Assembly: GCA_039590215.1 (NCBI GenBank)
Contig: JBDHFX010000071.1
Coordinates: 1 to 19,609, forward strand
Direction of reading: 5' to 3'
Origin: CAMYLR01 sp039590215
GTDB lineage: Bacteria > Gemmatimonadota > Gemmatimonadetes > JACCXV01 > JAHWKZ01
DNA length: 19,609 nucleotides
Below the pieces are notes generated by a model that searched no databases, had not been told where the DNA came from, and saw only the letters and a program-made list of their open reading frames with translations. Shown here piece after piece: positions 6,481 through 12,382 of this stretch (positions are counted from its first letter, which is position 1; the number at the start of each line of letters is the position of its first letter). Made by a program: the position numbers and the translations under genes.

Positions 6481-7644
6481 ATGTACATCGAGATCCATAC
6501 CTCCGCGAAGCTAAAGGAGCACTGGGAACGGGAGCACTCGCTCGACTGTGTCGTTTGCCAGAACCTGGACCTTCGGGGCGAGACCGAGTTTCTGCTGGCG
6601 ATCAACGCCAACCGGGCGGTCTTTCTCGGGTGTCAGTTCGAGGGGCCGGCGCTCGAGCACATCCTCGATACCTGCGGGCTGGTTTTTCCCCGGCTCAGCG
6701 AACACCTCGAGCTGCCGTTCCAGCCCTATCGGCACAGCTTGTACATGGTGCCCGAGCTCATGGCGGGCTTCGATCCTGACAGGCCGGCGAGCCTCGCAGA
6801 TACGGTCGACGGGAAGATCTACAGACGCTTTCAGAAGTATCGCGGGAGCGACGACCAGCCGACGCCGATCCTCGAAGCGCTCGCCCAGCGCATTCACGAC
6901 CACTCAATCGATGATGCGTTGTATGAATTCCTCCTCGAGCACGAGCACGTGGCCGGAATCATGGGTGGTCATCGGATGGTGCGCGGTGAGCAGGCGTACC
7001 GCGACGTCGCATGGATGGCGCGTGAACTCACGCGGAGCAACATGTTGGTCGCCACCGGCGGCGGCCCGGGTGCGATGGAGGCCGCCAACCTTGGCGCCTG
7101 GCTGGCACCGTACAACGATCACGCACTCGATGTGGCGATCGAAGTTCTCACTCCATCGCCTGTCTTTGACGACGATCCCGGTGATTACGTCGCGCACGGC
7201 TACAAGGTCCTTGACCGGTTGGCTGGCACCGATTCGCCGAACAACTCCGCCGGCGCGCCCAGCCTCGCCGTTCCGACCTGGTTCTACGGTCACGAACCCA
7301 CCAACGTGTTCTCGACCCACATCGCCAAGTACTTCGCCAACTCCATCCGCGAAGACGGCCTAGTCGGGATCGCCACCCGTGGCATCGTGTTCGCGCCCGG
7401 GAAGGCCGGCACCGTGCAGGAGATCTTTCAGGATGCTACCCAGAACTACTACGGCACCTGCAAGGTCATAAGCCCGATGGTGCTGTTCGGTAAGAAGTAT
7501 TGGGCCGACGAGCTGCCGGTCGCTCAGATCCTGCAGCGTTTGGGCGAGGGAAAGGCGATGGGAGAATTGATCACCATCGAGGACGACCCGGAACGGATCG
7601 TCGAGTTTCTAAAGCAACACACGCTGGTCGACGCGCACGATTAG
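6481..7644 (+). CDS. LOG-family Rossmann-fold nucleotide-binding protein with extended N-terminus
   Basis: A 387-residue cytoplasmic protein whose C-terminal two-thirds belong to the LOG (LONELY GUY-like, COG1611) family, which includes nucleoside 5-prime-monophosphate phosphoribohydrolases. GGGPGAMEAAN lies at about 193-203, preceded by a HEHVAGIMGGHR strand-loop (154-165). The second motif reads APGKAGTVQEIFQ (305-317), with Glu314 in the catalytic position. The usual sequence is PGGxGTxxE, so one Gly is Lys here. The first 150 residues, which include CVVCQ (23-27), do not resemble the short LOG enzymes. Larger relatives such as PpnN also carry extra N-terminal parts, but I could not match this one. 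The ATG at 6481 has no clear ribosome binding site. The gene is convergent with murQ, with only 2 bp between stops. Confidence 0.8.
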   Translation: MYIEIHTSAKLKEHWEREHSLDCVVCQNLDLRGETEFLLAINANRAVFLGCQFEGPALEHILDTCGLVFPRLSEHLELPFQPYRHSLYMVPELMAGFDPDRPASLADTVDGKIYRRFQKYRGSDDQPTPILEALAQRIHDHSIDDALYEFLLEHEHVAGIMGGHRMVRGEQAYRDVAWMARELTRSNMLVATGGGPGAMEAANLGAWLAPYNDHALDVAIEVLTPSPVFDDDPGDYVAHGYKVLDRLAGTDSPNNSAGAPSLAVPTWFYGHEPTNVFSTHIAKYFANSIREDGLVGIATRGIVFAPGKAGTVQEIFQDATQNYYGTCKVISPMVLFGKKYWADELPVAQILQRLGEGKAMGELITIEDDPERIVEFLKQHTLVDAHD

Positions 7645-7646
7645 TC

Positions 7647-8543
7647 TCACACCCGACGCAATAACCCGTCGGCGTCCTCGAGCATCCGCTCCGCGGTTGA
7701 GCGGTCGACTTTTTTTCTGTGCATGACGAGCGCTGTCTTTACGCGTCCGTCGGCGGCTGCCAACAGTTCCCCCGCGTCCTCATACGACACGCCCAAGAGC
7801 TCGCACAGGATCCGGCGACCACGGTCCTCGAGTTTGGCGGACGTCACTCGCAGATCGACCATCAAGTTTCCGTACGTCTTGCCGAGCCGCACCATCGCCG
7901 CGGTGGTGATCATGTTGAGCACCAGCTTGGTCGCGGTGCCAGCCTTCATGCGGGTCGAGCCGGCGATCACCTCGGCCCCAGTAAGCGGCGAGATCACGAC
8001 GTCGACCTGATCGGCGATCGGGATCTCATCGGGCGGGATCGACGTCAGGAAGATCGTCTTGGCGCCGCGACCGATCGACTCGCGCAATCCACCGATCACG
8101 AACGGCGTGGTCGAACCGGCCGCGATTCCGACCACGACGTCGTCAGCGCCGACCGTGCGGTCGGCGACCGCGTCCGCGCCATCGCTTTCGGAGTCTTCCG
8201 CTCCTTCGACAGACCGCACCAGCGCCGCTTCCCCACCGGCCATGATCGCCTGAACCCGCTCGGGGTCTGAGCCGAATGTCGGCGGACACTCGGCCGCGTC
8301 GAGCGTCCCCAGTCGACCGCTGGTTCCGGCGCCGATGTAGATCAGCCGACCACGACGCCGGAAAGCGGCCACCACCAGATCGACCGCACGCGCTACTGGG
8401 CCCAGCACTTCACCGACCGCCTCCAGAGCGCGGTGATCCTCGGCGTGAATCAGGTCGAGGATCGCCGGCACACCGAGGGTGTCGATGTCGGCGGTCCGGG
8501 GATTGATCTTCTCGGTAAGAAGGTGCGACCGATCGCGACTCAA
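7647..8543 (-). CDS. murQ: N-acetylmuramic acid 6-phosphate etherase (MurQ)
   Basis: MurQ splits the D-lactyl ether of MurNAc-6-phosphate to give GlcNAc-6-phosphate and D-lactate, the step after AnmK in cell-wall recycling. The 298-residue length matches the family. Motifs visible are LLTEKINPRT (8-17), the SIS-type sugar-phosphate site IYIGAGTSGRLGTLDAAECP (68-87, with catalytic-type Glu85), VEGAEDS (112-118, second key Glu116), GIAAGSTTPFV (139-149), and GAEVIAGSTRMKAGTATKLVLN (189-210). The start is TTG at 8543, forming a 4-bp TTGA overlap with the stop of the upstream lipoprotein gene, so translation is probably coupled. It is the last gene of the minus-strand operon that begins at 11463. 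GlcNAc-6-phosphate would feed NagA and the amino-sugar pool, not encoded here. Confidence 0.96.
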   Translation of the reverse strand: MSRDRSHLLTEKINPRTADIDTLGVPAILDLIHAEDHRALEAVGEVLGPVARAVDLVVAAFRRRGRLIYIGAGTSGRLGTLDAAECPPTFGSDPERVQAIMAGGEAALVRSVEGAEDSESDGADAVADRTVGADDVVVGIAAGSTTPFVIGGLRESIGRGAKTIFLTSIPPDEIPIADQVDVVISPLTGAEVIAGSTRMKAGTATKLVLNMITTAAMVRLGKTYGNLMVDLRVTSAKLEDRGRRILCELLGVSYEDAGELLAAADGRVKTALVMHRKKVDRSTAERMLEDADGLLRRV

Positions 8544-8929
8544 GGAAAGTCGAGTACATCGACCGCAACCGTCTTCGATACCGACAACGCCGGCGCGCCC
8601 GAGTCGGTCACGATCACCCGAACCAGCGGGTCCATTCGAAACACTACCGGCATCGCCACCTGACGATCGTTCTCGTCAAACAGCAGAAACAAACCCTCCC
8701 TCTTGAAGCTTTGGCCCACGTTCTTCTTCTCGATTTCGACCTGTAGCGGGAAAACGACTCCGCGGACCCGGGTAATCGTAACCACCACGTCGATCTTCGA
8801 CTTGGTCGGTAGCTCAACCGGTGCCGAGAGATTGAAATCGATCCCCGGTTCACCCGGACTGGTCGGATCGCTACCGCACGCTGCAAAAAAGAGCATGCCG
8901 AATACGGCGAGGCCGATTATCGCTCTCAT
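8540..8929 (-). CDS. Small lipoprotein of unknown function
   Basis: A 129-residue predicted outer-membrane or periplasmic lipoprotein that I do not recognise. The signal peptide MRAIIGLAVFGMLFFAAC ends at lipidated Cys18 and runs into GSDPTSPGEPG, a flexible linker. The rest is a single beta-rich domain (about 33-127), with alternating hydrophobic residues such as KIDVVVTITRVRG and LFLLFDENDRQVAMPVVFR. It looks like an immunoglobulin-like or transport-accessory fold rather than an enzyme. I chose the ATG at 8929 because it forms an ATGA overlap with the cystathionine beta-synthase stop and opens the signal peptide. The frame is open further upstream to 9259, but there it only shadows that gene. 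Its stop overlaps the murQ start, so it sits between two metabolic enzymes in one transcript. Confidence 0.8.
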   Translation of the reverse strand: MRAIIGLAVFGMLFFAACGSDPTSPGEPGIDFNLSAPVELPTKSKIDVVVTITRVRGVVFPLQVEIEKKNVGQSFKREGLFLLFDENDRQVAMPVVFRMDPLVRVIVTDSGAPALSVSKTVAVDVLDFP

Positions 8930-10335
8930 TGTTGGCCTCCGTTGGTCAAGTAGTGAAGCACATCGAACTTTGTGATAATGCCGACGAACTGGCCGCCGCG
9001 ACGTACCAGGAGCGCGTGCTCCCCGGTTGTCAGGTGCTCGATCACCGACTTCATGCTGGCGTCTTCCTCGACCGCCGGGAACGGCGCTTCGAGATAACCG
9101 GTGAGCGGTTTGTCGAGCGCTTCCGGCTCGGACAACACGCGGCTTAGCAGCGTCCCCTCCGACAGCGTTCCCTTCTGCTCGCCGTTCTCGATCACTGGGA
9201 TCTGGCTCACGTTGTACTCTTCCATGAGGTTGAGCGCATCGCGCACTGTGCCCGTACAATCGATCTTGATCAGCGCCGGCACGTCTTCGCGGATCTTCCG
9301 CTCGAGCAGGTAGCCGGCCTCAACCCGCTCGTCGTCGAGCATTCGGTTCTCTCGCATCCACTCGTCGGAGTGAAACTTCGACAGATATCGCTCACCGAGA
9401 TCGCAAAGCAGTGCGACGACGCAGAGGTCGGGGTCATCCAGCTCGCGCGCGACGTCGAGCGCCACGGTCACAATCGTGCCGGTGGAACCGCCGACAAACA
9501 ACCCTTCGTCCCGGGTCAGTCGGCGCGCCATTCGGAACGCTTGCTTGTCGCTCACGTTGCGCACCTCGTCCACGTACTCGATGTCAAGCGCGCCGGGGAC
9601 CTTGTCCATTCCAACGCCCTCCACCATGTACGTCTTGCCCTCGCCGATGACGCCGGTCTCCTTGTACTCCTTCAAGATCGAACCGACGGGGTCGGCAACA
9701 ACGATCCGAACGTCCGGATTCTGCTCTTTTAGGAACCGCCCGGTGCCGCTGATCGTCCCACCGGTAGCGGCACCGGCCACTAGCGCCGCGATCTTGCCCT
9801 GTGTCTGCTCCCAGATCTCAGGCCCGGTCGCCGCGTAGTGAGCCTCGGTGTTGGCGCGATTGTAAAACTGATTAGCGAACACCGCGTTTGGCGTGTCTTC
9901 GGCGATCTTTTTGGCCGTGTTGACGTAATAATCAGGATGGTCGGGCGGCACGGCGGTCGGCGTGATGACGATCCGGGCGCCAAACGCGCGCAACAACCGG
10001 ATCTTCTCCCCACTCATCTTGTCGGGCAGCGCGAACACCGTCCTGTACCCTTTGATCGTGGCCGCCATGGCCAGCGCTACACCGGTGTTGCCGGCGGTCG
10101 CTTCGACAACCGTTCCACCGGGTTTCAAGTCGCCGGCCTTCTCGGCCGCTTCGATGATCGCCACACCGATCCGGTCTTTGACCGAGCCACCAGGGCTCAA
10201 GTATTCGGCCTTGCCATAGACTGGCGTCCGGATGTCCTGGGTAATTCGATTGAGCTTTATGAGTGGAGTGTTCCCCAGCCCTTCGAGGATGTTGTCGAAG
10301 ACGCCGCGACTGGGGTCATGGAGGTCGAGCGGCAT
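8926..10335 (-). CDS. Cystathionine beta-synthase type PLP enzyme with C-terminal CBS-domain pair
   Basis: A pyridoxal-phosphate enzyme of the beta family (fold type II) that joins serine or an activated serine to homocysteine or sulfide. Numbered from the ATG at 10335 (469 aa), the PLP lysine is Lys53 in LSPGGSVKDRIG (46-57). The substrate loop is EATAGNTGVALA (78-89) and the phosphate cup is AGAATGGTISGTG (187-199). The C-terminal 120 residues hold two CBS domains, one around DALNLMEEYNVSQIPVI (366-382) and one around LLVRRGGQFVGIITKFDVL (443-461). These usually bind adenosyl ligands and set activity. The CBS pair favours cystathionine beta-synthase over plain cysteine synthase, but the true substrate is not settled by sequence alone. 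An in-frame TTG at 10347 would add four residues. It lies between the YkvI-like transporter gene and the lipoprotein gene in one operon. Confidence 0.88.
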   Translation of the reverse strand: MPLDLHDPSRGVFDNILEGLGNTPLIKLNRITQDIRTPVYGKAEYLSPGGSVKDRIGVAIIEAAEKAGDLKPGGTVVEATAGNTGVALAMAATIKGYRTVFALPDKMSGEKIRLLRAFGARIVITPTAVPPDHPDYYVNTAKKIAEDTPNAVFANQFYNRANTEAHYAATGPEIWEQTQGKIAALVAGAATGGTISGTGRFLKEQNPDVRIVVADPVGSILKEYKETGVIGEGKTYMVEGVGMDKVPGALDIEYVDEVRNVSDKQAFRMARRLTRDEGLFVGGSTGTIVTVALDVARELDDPDLCVVALLCDLGERYLSKFHSDEWMRENRMLDDERVEAGYLLERKIREDVPALIKIDCTGTVRDALNLMEEYNVSQIPVIENGEQKGTLSEGTLLSRVLSEPEALDKPLTGYLEAPFPAVEEDASMKSVIEHLTTGEHALLVRRGGQFVGIITKFDVLHYLTNGGQQ

Positions 10336-10359
10336 GTTGATTGCCAAGGTATGGCGGGG

Positions 10360-11463
10360 TTATCGGGCGAGCAAGCCATCTTGGGGCCGGCGAATCTTCC
10401 ACGCCCCCAGCGTGAGCAGCGGAACTACTAATACGACGATGAAGAACCAAGTCATGAAACCGTATCCCCTGGCGATCAACGCGATGATTCCAAATCGCGA
10501 CATCAGCCAACCGGCAGTAAGCAAAGCCGCCGCCACCAGGGGTCTCAGCCGGCGCGGCATCTCGGCCCCGTGCGTTCGGTACACGGTGGCAATCCGCTCG
10601 TTAAATGCATGGATCAATCCGGTACCGGTCTCGATCAGCGTACCGAACAGCATGATCTGGTACAGGATCTGGAAGGGTCGCGAACCGAGTCCCTCGAGGA
10701 CGAAGTTGGCCGGGACCGGGCGCTCGAGAATCGCGGGATACTGACCCACCATCGCAAGCAGGAACAACACAGCCGGAATCGTGCCGATCGGCCCAGCGAG
10801 CAGACCAGCGGTCAAGGCTTCCCGTCGAGTCTCGATGTGCGCGGTCGCGAACAGCATCGCGGGAACGAGGGCGATTACGAGCGCAGAGTAGCGCAGGCCC
10901 GACAGCAACCATCCGTCGTGCATCTCACCCGATACGAGGTGCGATCGGATCACCGGTCCGAAGCTCACCAAGCTCCAGACGAACATTGCGATAAACACGC
11001 CATAGAGAACAAACGACCAGGCCGACATCGCGCCCTCGATCACCCGCGTCCCGCGAAAGACCAGAAAGCCTATCGCCAGCAACAACCCAACTCCGCCGAC
11101 CGCGGGCGGCAATCCGAACGTCTCCGAGAGAAAATGGCCCGCCGCCGATCCGATCACGGCGACGATCAATAGAATCGAAACCAGATAACCGATCTCGTAG
11201 ACGAACCACGCCGGCCCGAGCAACTGTTTCAGGAACGCACGGTAGTCGTAGCTCTTCGTCTGCCGTGCCAGCTCGAACGCGACCGCGCACGCCAGACTGG
11301 TGATGATCGTTGCTGGAAGGAGCAACCCCAGGAGGCCGCCCAACGGTCCGAAGTGCAGGAAGAACTCGACGATCTCCCGGCCCGTGCCATATCCGCCGGC
11401 AACGATGATCGATTGGAAAACCAGACCCGGTAATAGATATCGTTGAAACCAGGACGACTTCAT
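10360..11463 (-). CDS. YkvI-like multi-pass membrane transporter (COG3949 type)
   Basis: A 367-residue inner-membrane protein with about ten hydrophobic helices, for example at about 12-28, 41-63, 87-109, 120-136, 148-170, 191-207, 224-240, 266-283, 307-322 and 337-353. The N-terminal motif VAGGYGTGREIVEFF (21-35) fits the broken first helix of YkvI-type proteins and their amino-acid-permease (LeuT-fold) relatives, which read VGAGFASGQEI at this place. The substrate is unknown; an amino acid or an organic anion would fit the fold. It is the first gene of the operon with the cystathionine beta-synthase (24 bp downstream), the lipoprotein and murQ. A sulfur amino acid or D-lactate is therefore conceivable, but the sequence does not decide. 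It is transcribed divergently from the gene at 11488. Confidence 0.75.
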   Translation of the reverse strand: MKSSWFQRYLLPGLVFQSIIVAGGYGTGREIVEFFLHFGPLGGLLGLLLPATIITSLACAVAFELARQTKSYDYRAFLKQLLGPAWFVYEIGYLVSILLIVAVIGSAAGHFLSETFGLPPAVGGVGLLLAIGFLVFRGTRVIEGAMSAWSFVLYGVFIAMFVWSLVSFGPVIRSHLVSGEMHDGWLLSGLRYSALVIALVPAMLFATAHIETRREALTAGLLAGPIGTIPAVLFLLAMVGQYPAILERPVPANFVLEGLGSRPFQILYQIMLFGTLIETGTGLIHAFNERIATVYRTHGAEMPRRLRPLVAAALLTAGWLMSRFGIIALIARGYGFMTWFFIVVLVVPLLTLGAWKIRRPQDGLLAR

Positions 11464-11472
11464 TGGCCGCAG

Positions 11473-11480
11473 AGTATAGA
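11473..11480. promoter_or_regulatory. Possible shared, bidirectional -10 element between two divergent start codons
   Basis: The two divergent starts (ATG 11463 minus, ATG 11488 plus) are separated by 24 bp. The only promoter-like bases there are AGTATAGA. Read on the minus strand, 11478-11473 is TATACT. Read on the plus strand, 11475-11480 is TATAGA. Each would place transcription starts within a few bases of its own start codon, which means near-leaderless mRNAs. No good -35 boxes are visible at 17 bp on either side. Confidence 0.35.
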
Positions 11481-11487
11481 GCGTGTG

Positions 11488-11766
11488 ATGTCTTGGGTCC
11501 TAGAGGATATCGAGGAGCGATTCCGGTCTGACTTCGGCGCAGACCTCGAGATCGCCCGCCAGAAGTTGGAGCGGTTGCACGGTATCGCCACCGACGACGC
11601 CCTGCCTCGCATCGCTCGCTGCGTGGTTCATCTAGCCGACGGTGACCTCGAGAAGCTGATCCATTTCGTCGAATGCGCCCGGCAAGATTGGCGTGACGTC
11701 ATCTGGTGGACCGAGTACGCTGGAGGCGAGCGACAAGTGCGCGACTTTCACGACAGGTTCCGGTGA
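11488..11766 (+). CDS. Small soluble protein of unknown function, 92 residues
   Basis: A hypothetical protein with no signal peptide or membrane segment. It is mostly helical: an acidic N-terminal helix (about 4-30), then PRIARCVVHLADGDLEKL (40-57), then the distinctive HFVECARQDWRDVIWWTEY (59-77), rich in aromatic residues. The pattern looks conserved and enzyme-independent, like a small protein-binding module, and I think I have seen similar short proteins in several phyla, but I cannot name a family. The ATG at 11488 is preceded in frame by a GTG at 11485, and an upstream ATG at 11443 would overlap the divergent transporter gene. No ribosome binding site is present, which would fit a leaderless mRNA. 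It is followed by the 201-bp region that carries the promoter of the ribbon-helix-helix gene. Confidence 0.6.
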   Translation: MSWVLEDIEERFRSDFGADLEIARQKLERLHGIATDDALPRIARCVVHLADGDLEKLIHFVECARQDWRDVIWWTEYAGGERQVRDFHDRFR

Positions 11767-11779
11767 ACCCATTCCTGTC
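11752..11779 (+). repeat. Inverted repeat across the stop codon of the 92-residue protein gene
   Basis: GACAGG (11752-11757) and CCTGTC (11774-11779) pair perfectly around a 16-base loop, which itself can form a GGTT/AACC hairpin. It overlaps the TGA stop at 11764-11766. There is no T-run, so it is more likely an mRNA 3-prime structure than an intrinsic terminator, and could be chance. Confidence 0.25.
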
Positions 11780-11895
11780 AATCGCGAATTCACTAAGCGC
11801 GTTCTGCGGCTCTTCTGGCACGCCATCGGGATGCGTGATGGGGTCTGGCCGCGGTGTTGCTCGTGCTCGCCTCTCTTCAGGTAGGGTTATTGTCC

Positions 11896-11928
11896 TTGAC
11901 AGGAGAAGCTGCTAGCGTGTAATATAAT
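11896..11928 (+). promoter_or_regulatory. Promoter of the ribbon-helix-helix gene
   Basis: A perfect -35 box TTGACA (11896-11901) is followed by AT-rich sequence. TAATAT (11920-11925) lies 18 bp downstream. A perfect TATAAT (11923-11928) overlaps it but has a 21-bp spacer. The 18-bp arrangement is the more likely one. The AT-rich stretch stands out from the GC-rich surroundings. Confidence 0.6.
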
Positions 11929-11944
11929 TACGTCACGTTCGTAA
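11928..11944. promoter_or_regulatory. Inverted repeat overlapping the promoter start region, candidate operator
   Basis: TTACG (11928-11932) and CGTAA (11940-11944) form a perfect inverted repeat with 7 bases between them. It lies directly downstream of the -10 box and just before the ribosome binding site AGGAGG (11956-11961). A second palindrome, GTAAT-ATA-ATTAC (11919-11931), covers the -10 box. Because the gene encodes a ribbon-helix-helix protein, autoregulation at these sites is a reasonable but untested guess. Confidence 0.35.
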
Positions 11945-11967
11945 GATTATTCGCCAGGAGGATACCG

Positions 11968-12375
11968 ATGGCCAAAACCACTGCCAATCTTTGGGATACG
12001 ATTCAAAAGGAACTCAACAGCCTGGGGGTTGACCTCGATCAGTTGTGCGGCGAGAAGCTCGATCCCAAGAAGATCAAGGTCGTCTGCCTCGGCTCGGGGA
12101 TGCGCGAGAGCCTGAGCGAGCTAGGCGATGCGATCCGCGACAAGGTCGTCATGGTTCGGGTCGATGAGGAGACGAGCGAAGAGCTCGACGCTTGGGTCGA
12201 GACCGAGGTCGTCAAGAGTCGCTCCGAAGCCGCCGCGCTCTTCATCCGCGAAGGGCTCAAGGTGAGGGCCGATGAGTTGGGGCAGCTCAAGGACGCCTTG
12301 CGCGACGTCGAGCGCGCTAAGGAGAACCTGCGGGACAAGGCCCGCGACGTGTTCGACGGCGCGGAGATCGGGTGA
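11968..12375 (+). CDS. Ribbon-helix-helix DNA-binding-like protein with N-terminal extension and C-terminal coiled coil
   Basis: A 135-residue protein, probably a transcriptional regulator or nucleoid-type DNA binder. The ribbon-helix-helix fold is at about 60-101: strand VVMVRVDEETSEELDAWVE, then SRSEAAALFIREGLKVR, the second helix. The C-terminal part (about 98-127) is a charged helix with heptad-like spacing and could form a coiled coil. The first 58 residues (including LGVDLDQLCGEKLDPKK and a Cys at 27 and 40) do not belong to the usual short ribbon-helix-helix proteins and I do not recognise them. A strong ribosome binding site AGGAGG sits 6 bases before the ATG, with its own promoter. 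No toxin gene follows, so this is not a classical antitoxin pair. It is convergent with typA, with 7 bp between the stop codons. Confidence 0.75.
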   Translation: MAKTTANLWDTIQKELNSLGVDLDQLCGEKLDPKKIKVVCLGSGMRESLSELGDAIRDKVVMVRVDEETSEELDAWVETEVVKSRSEAAALFIREGLKVRADELGQLKDALRDVERAKENLRDKARDVFDGAEIG

Positions 12376-12382
12376 CGCCGGG

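Noticed and set aside
7719..8270. Plus-strand open frame of 183 codons
   Set aside because: Antisense to murQ, whose motifs are unmistakable; the frame has shadow-type composition rich in His, Arg and Asp.
8930..9259. Upstream extension of the 8929 lipoprotein frame by 110 codons
   Set aside because: The extension only reads the cystathionine beta-synthase gene in another frame; the ATG at 8929 gives a lipoprotein signal peptide and an ATGA overlap.
11968..12375. Ribbon-helix-helix protein as the antitoxin of a toxin-antitoxin pair
   Set aside because: No small toxin-like gene follows or precedes it; the next gene is typA on the other strand.
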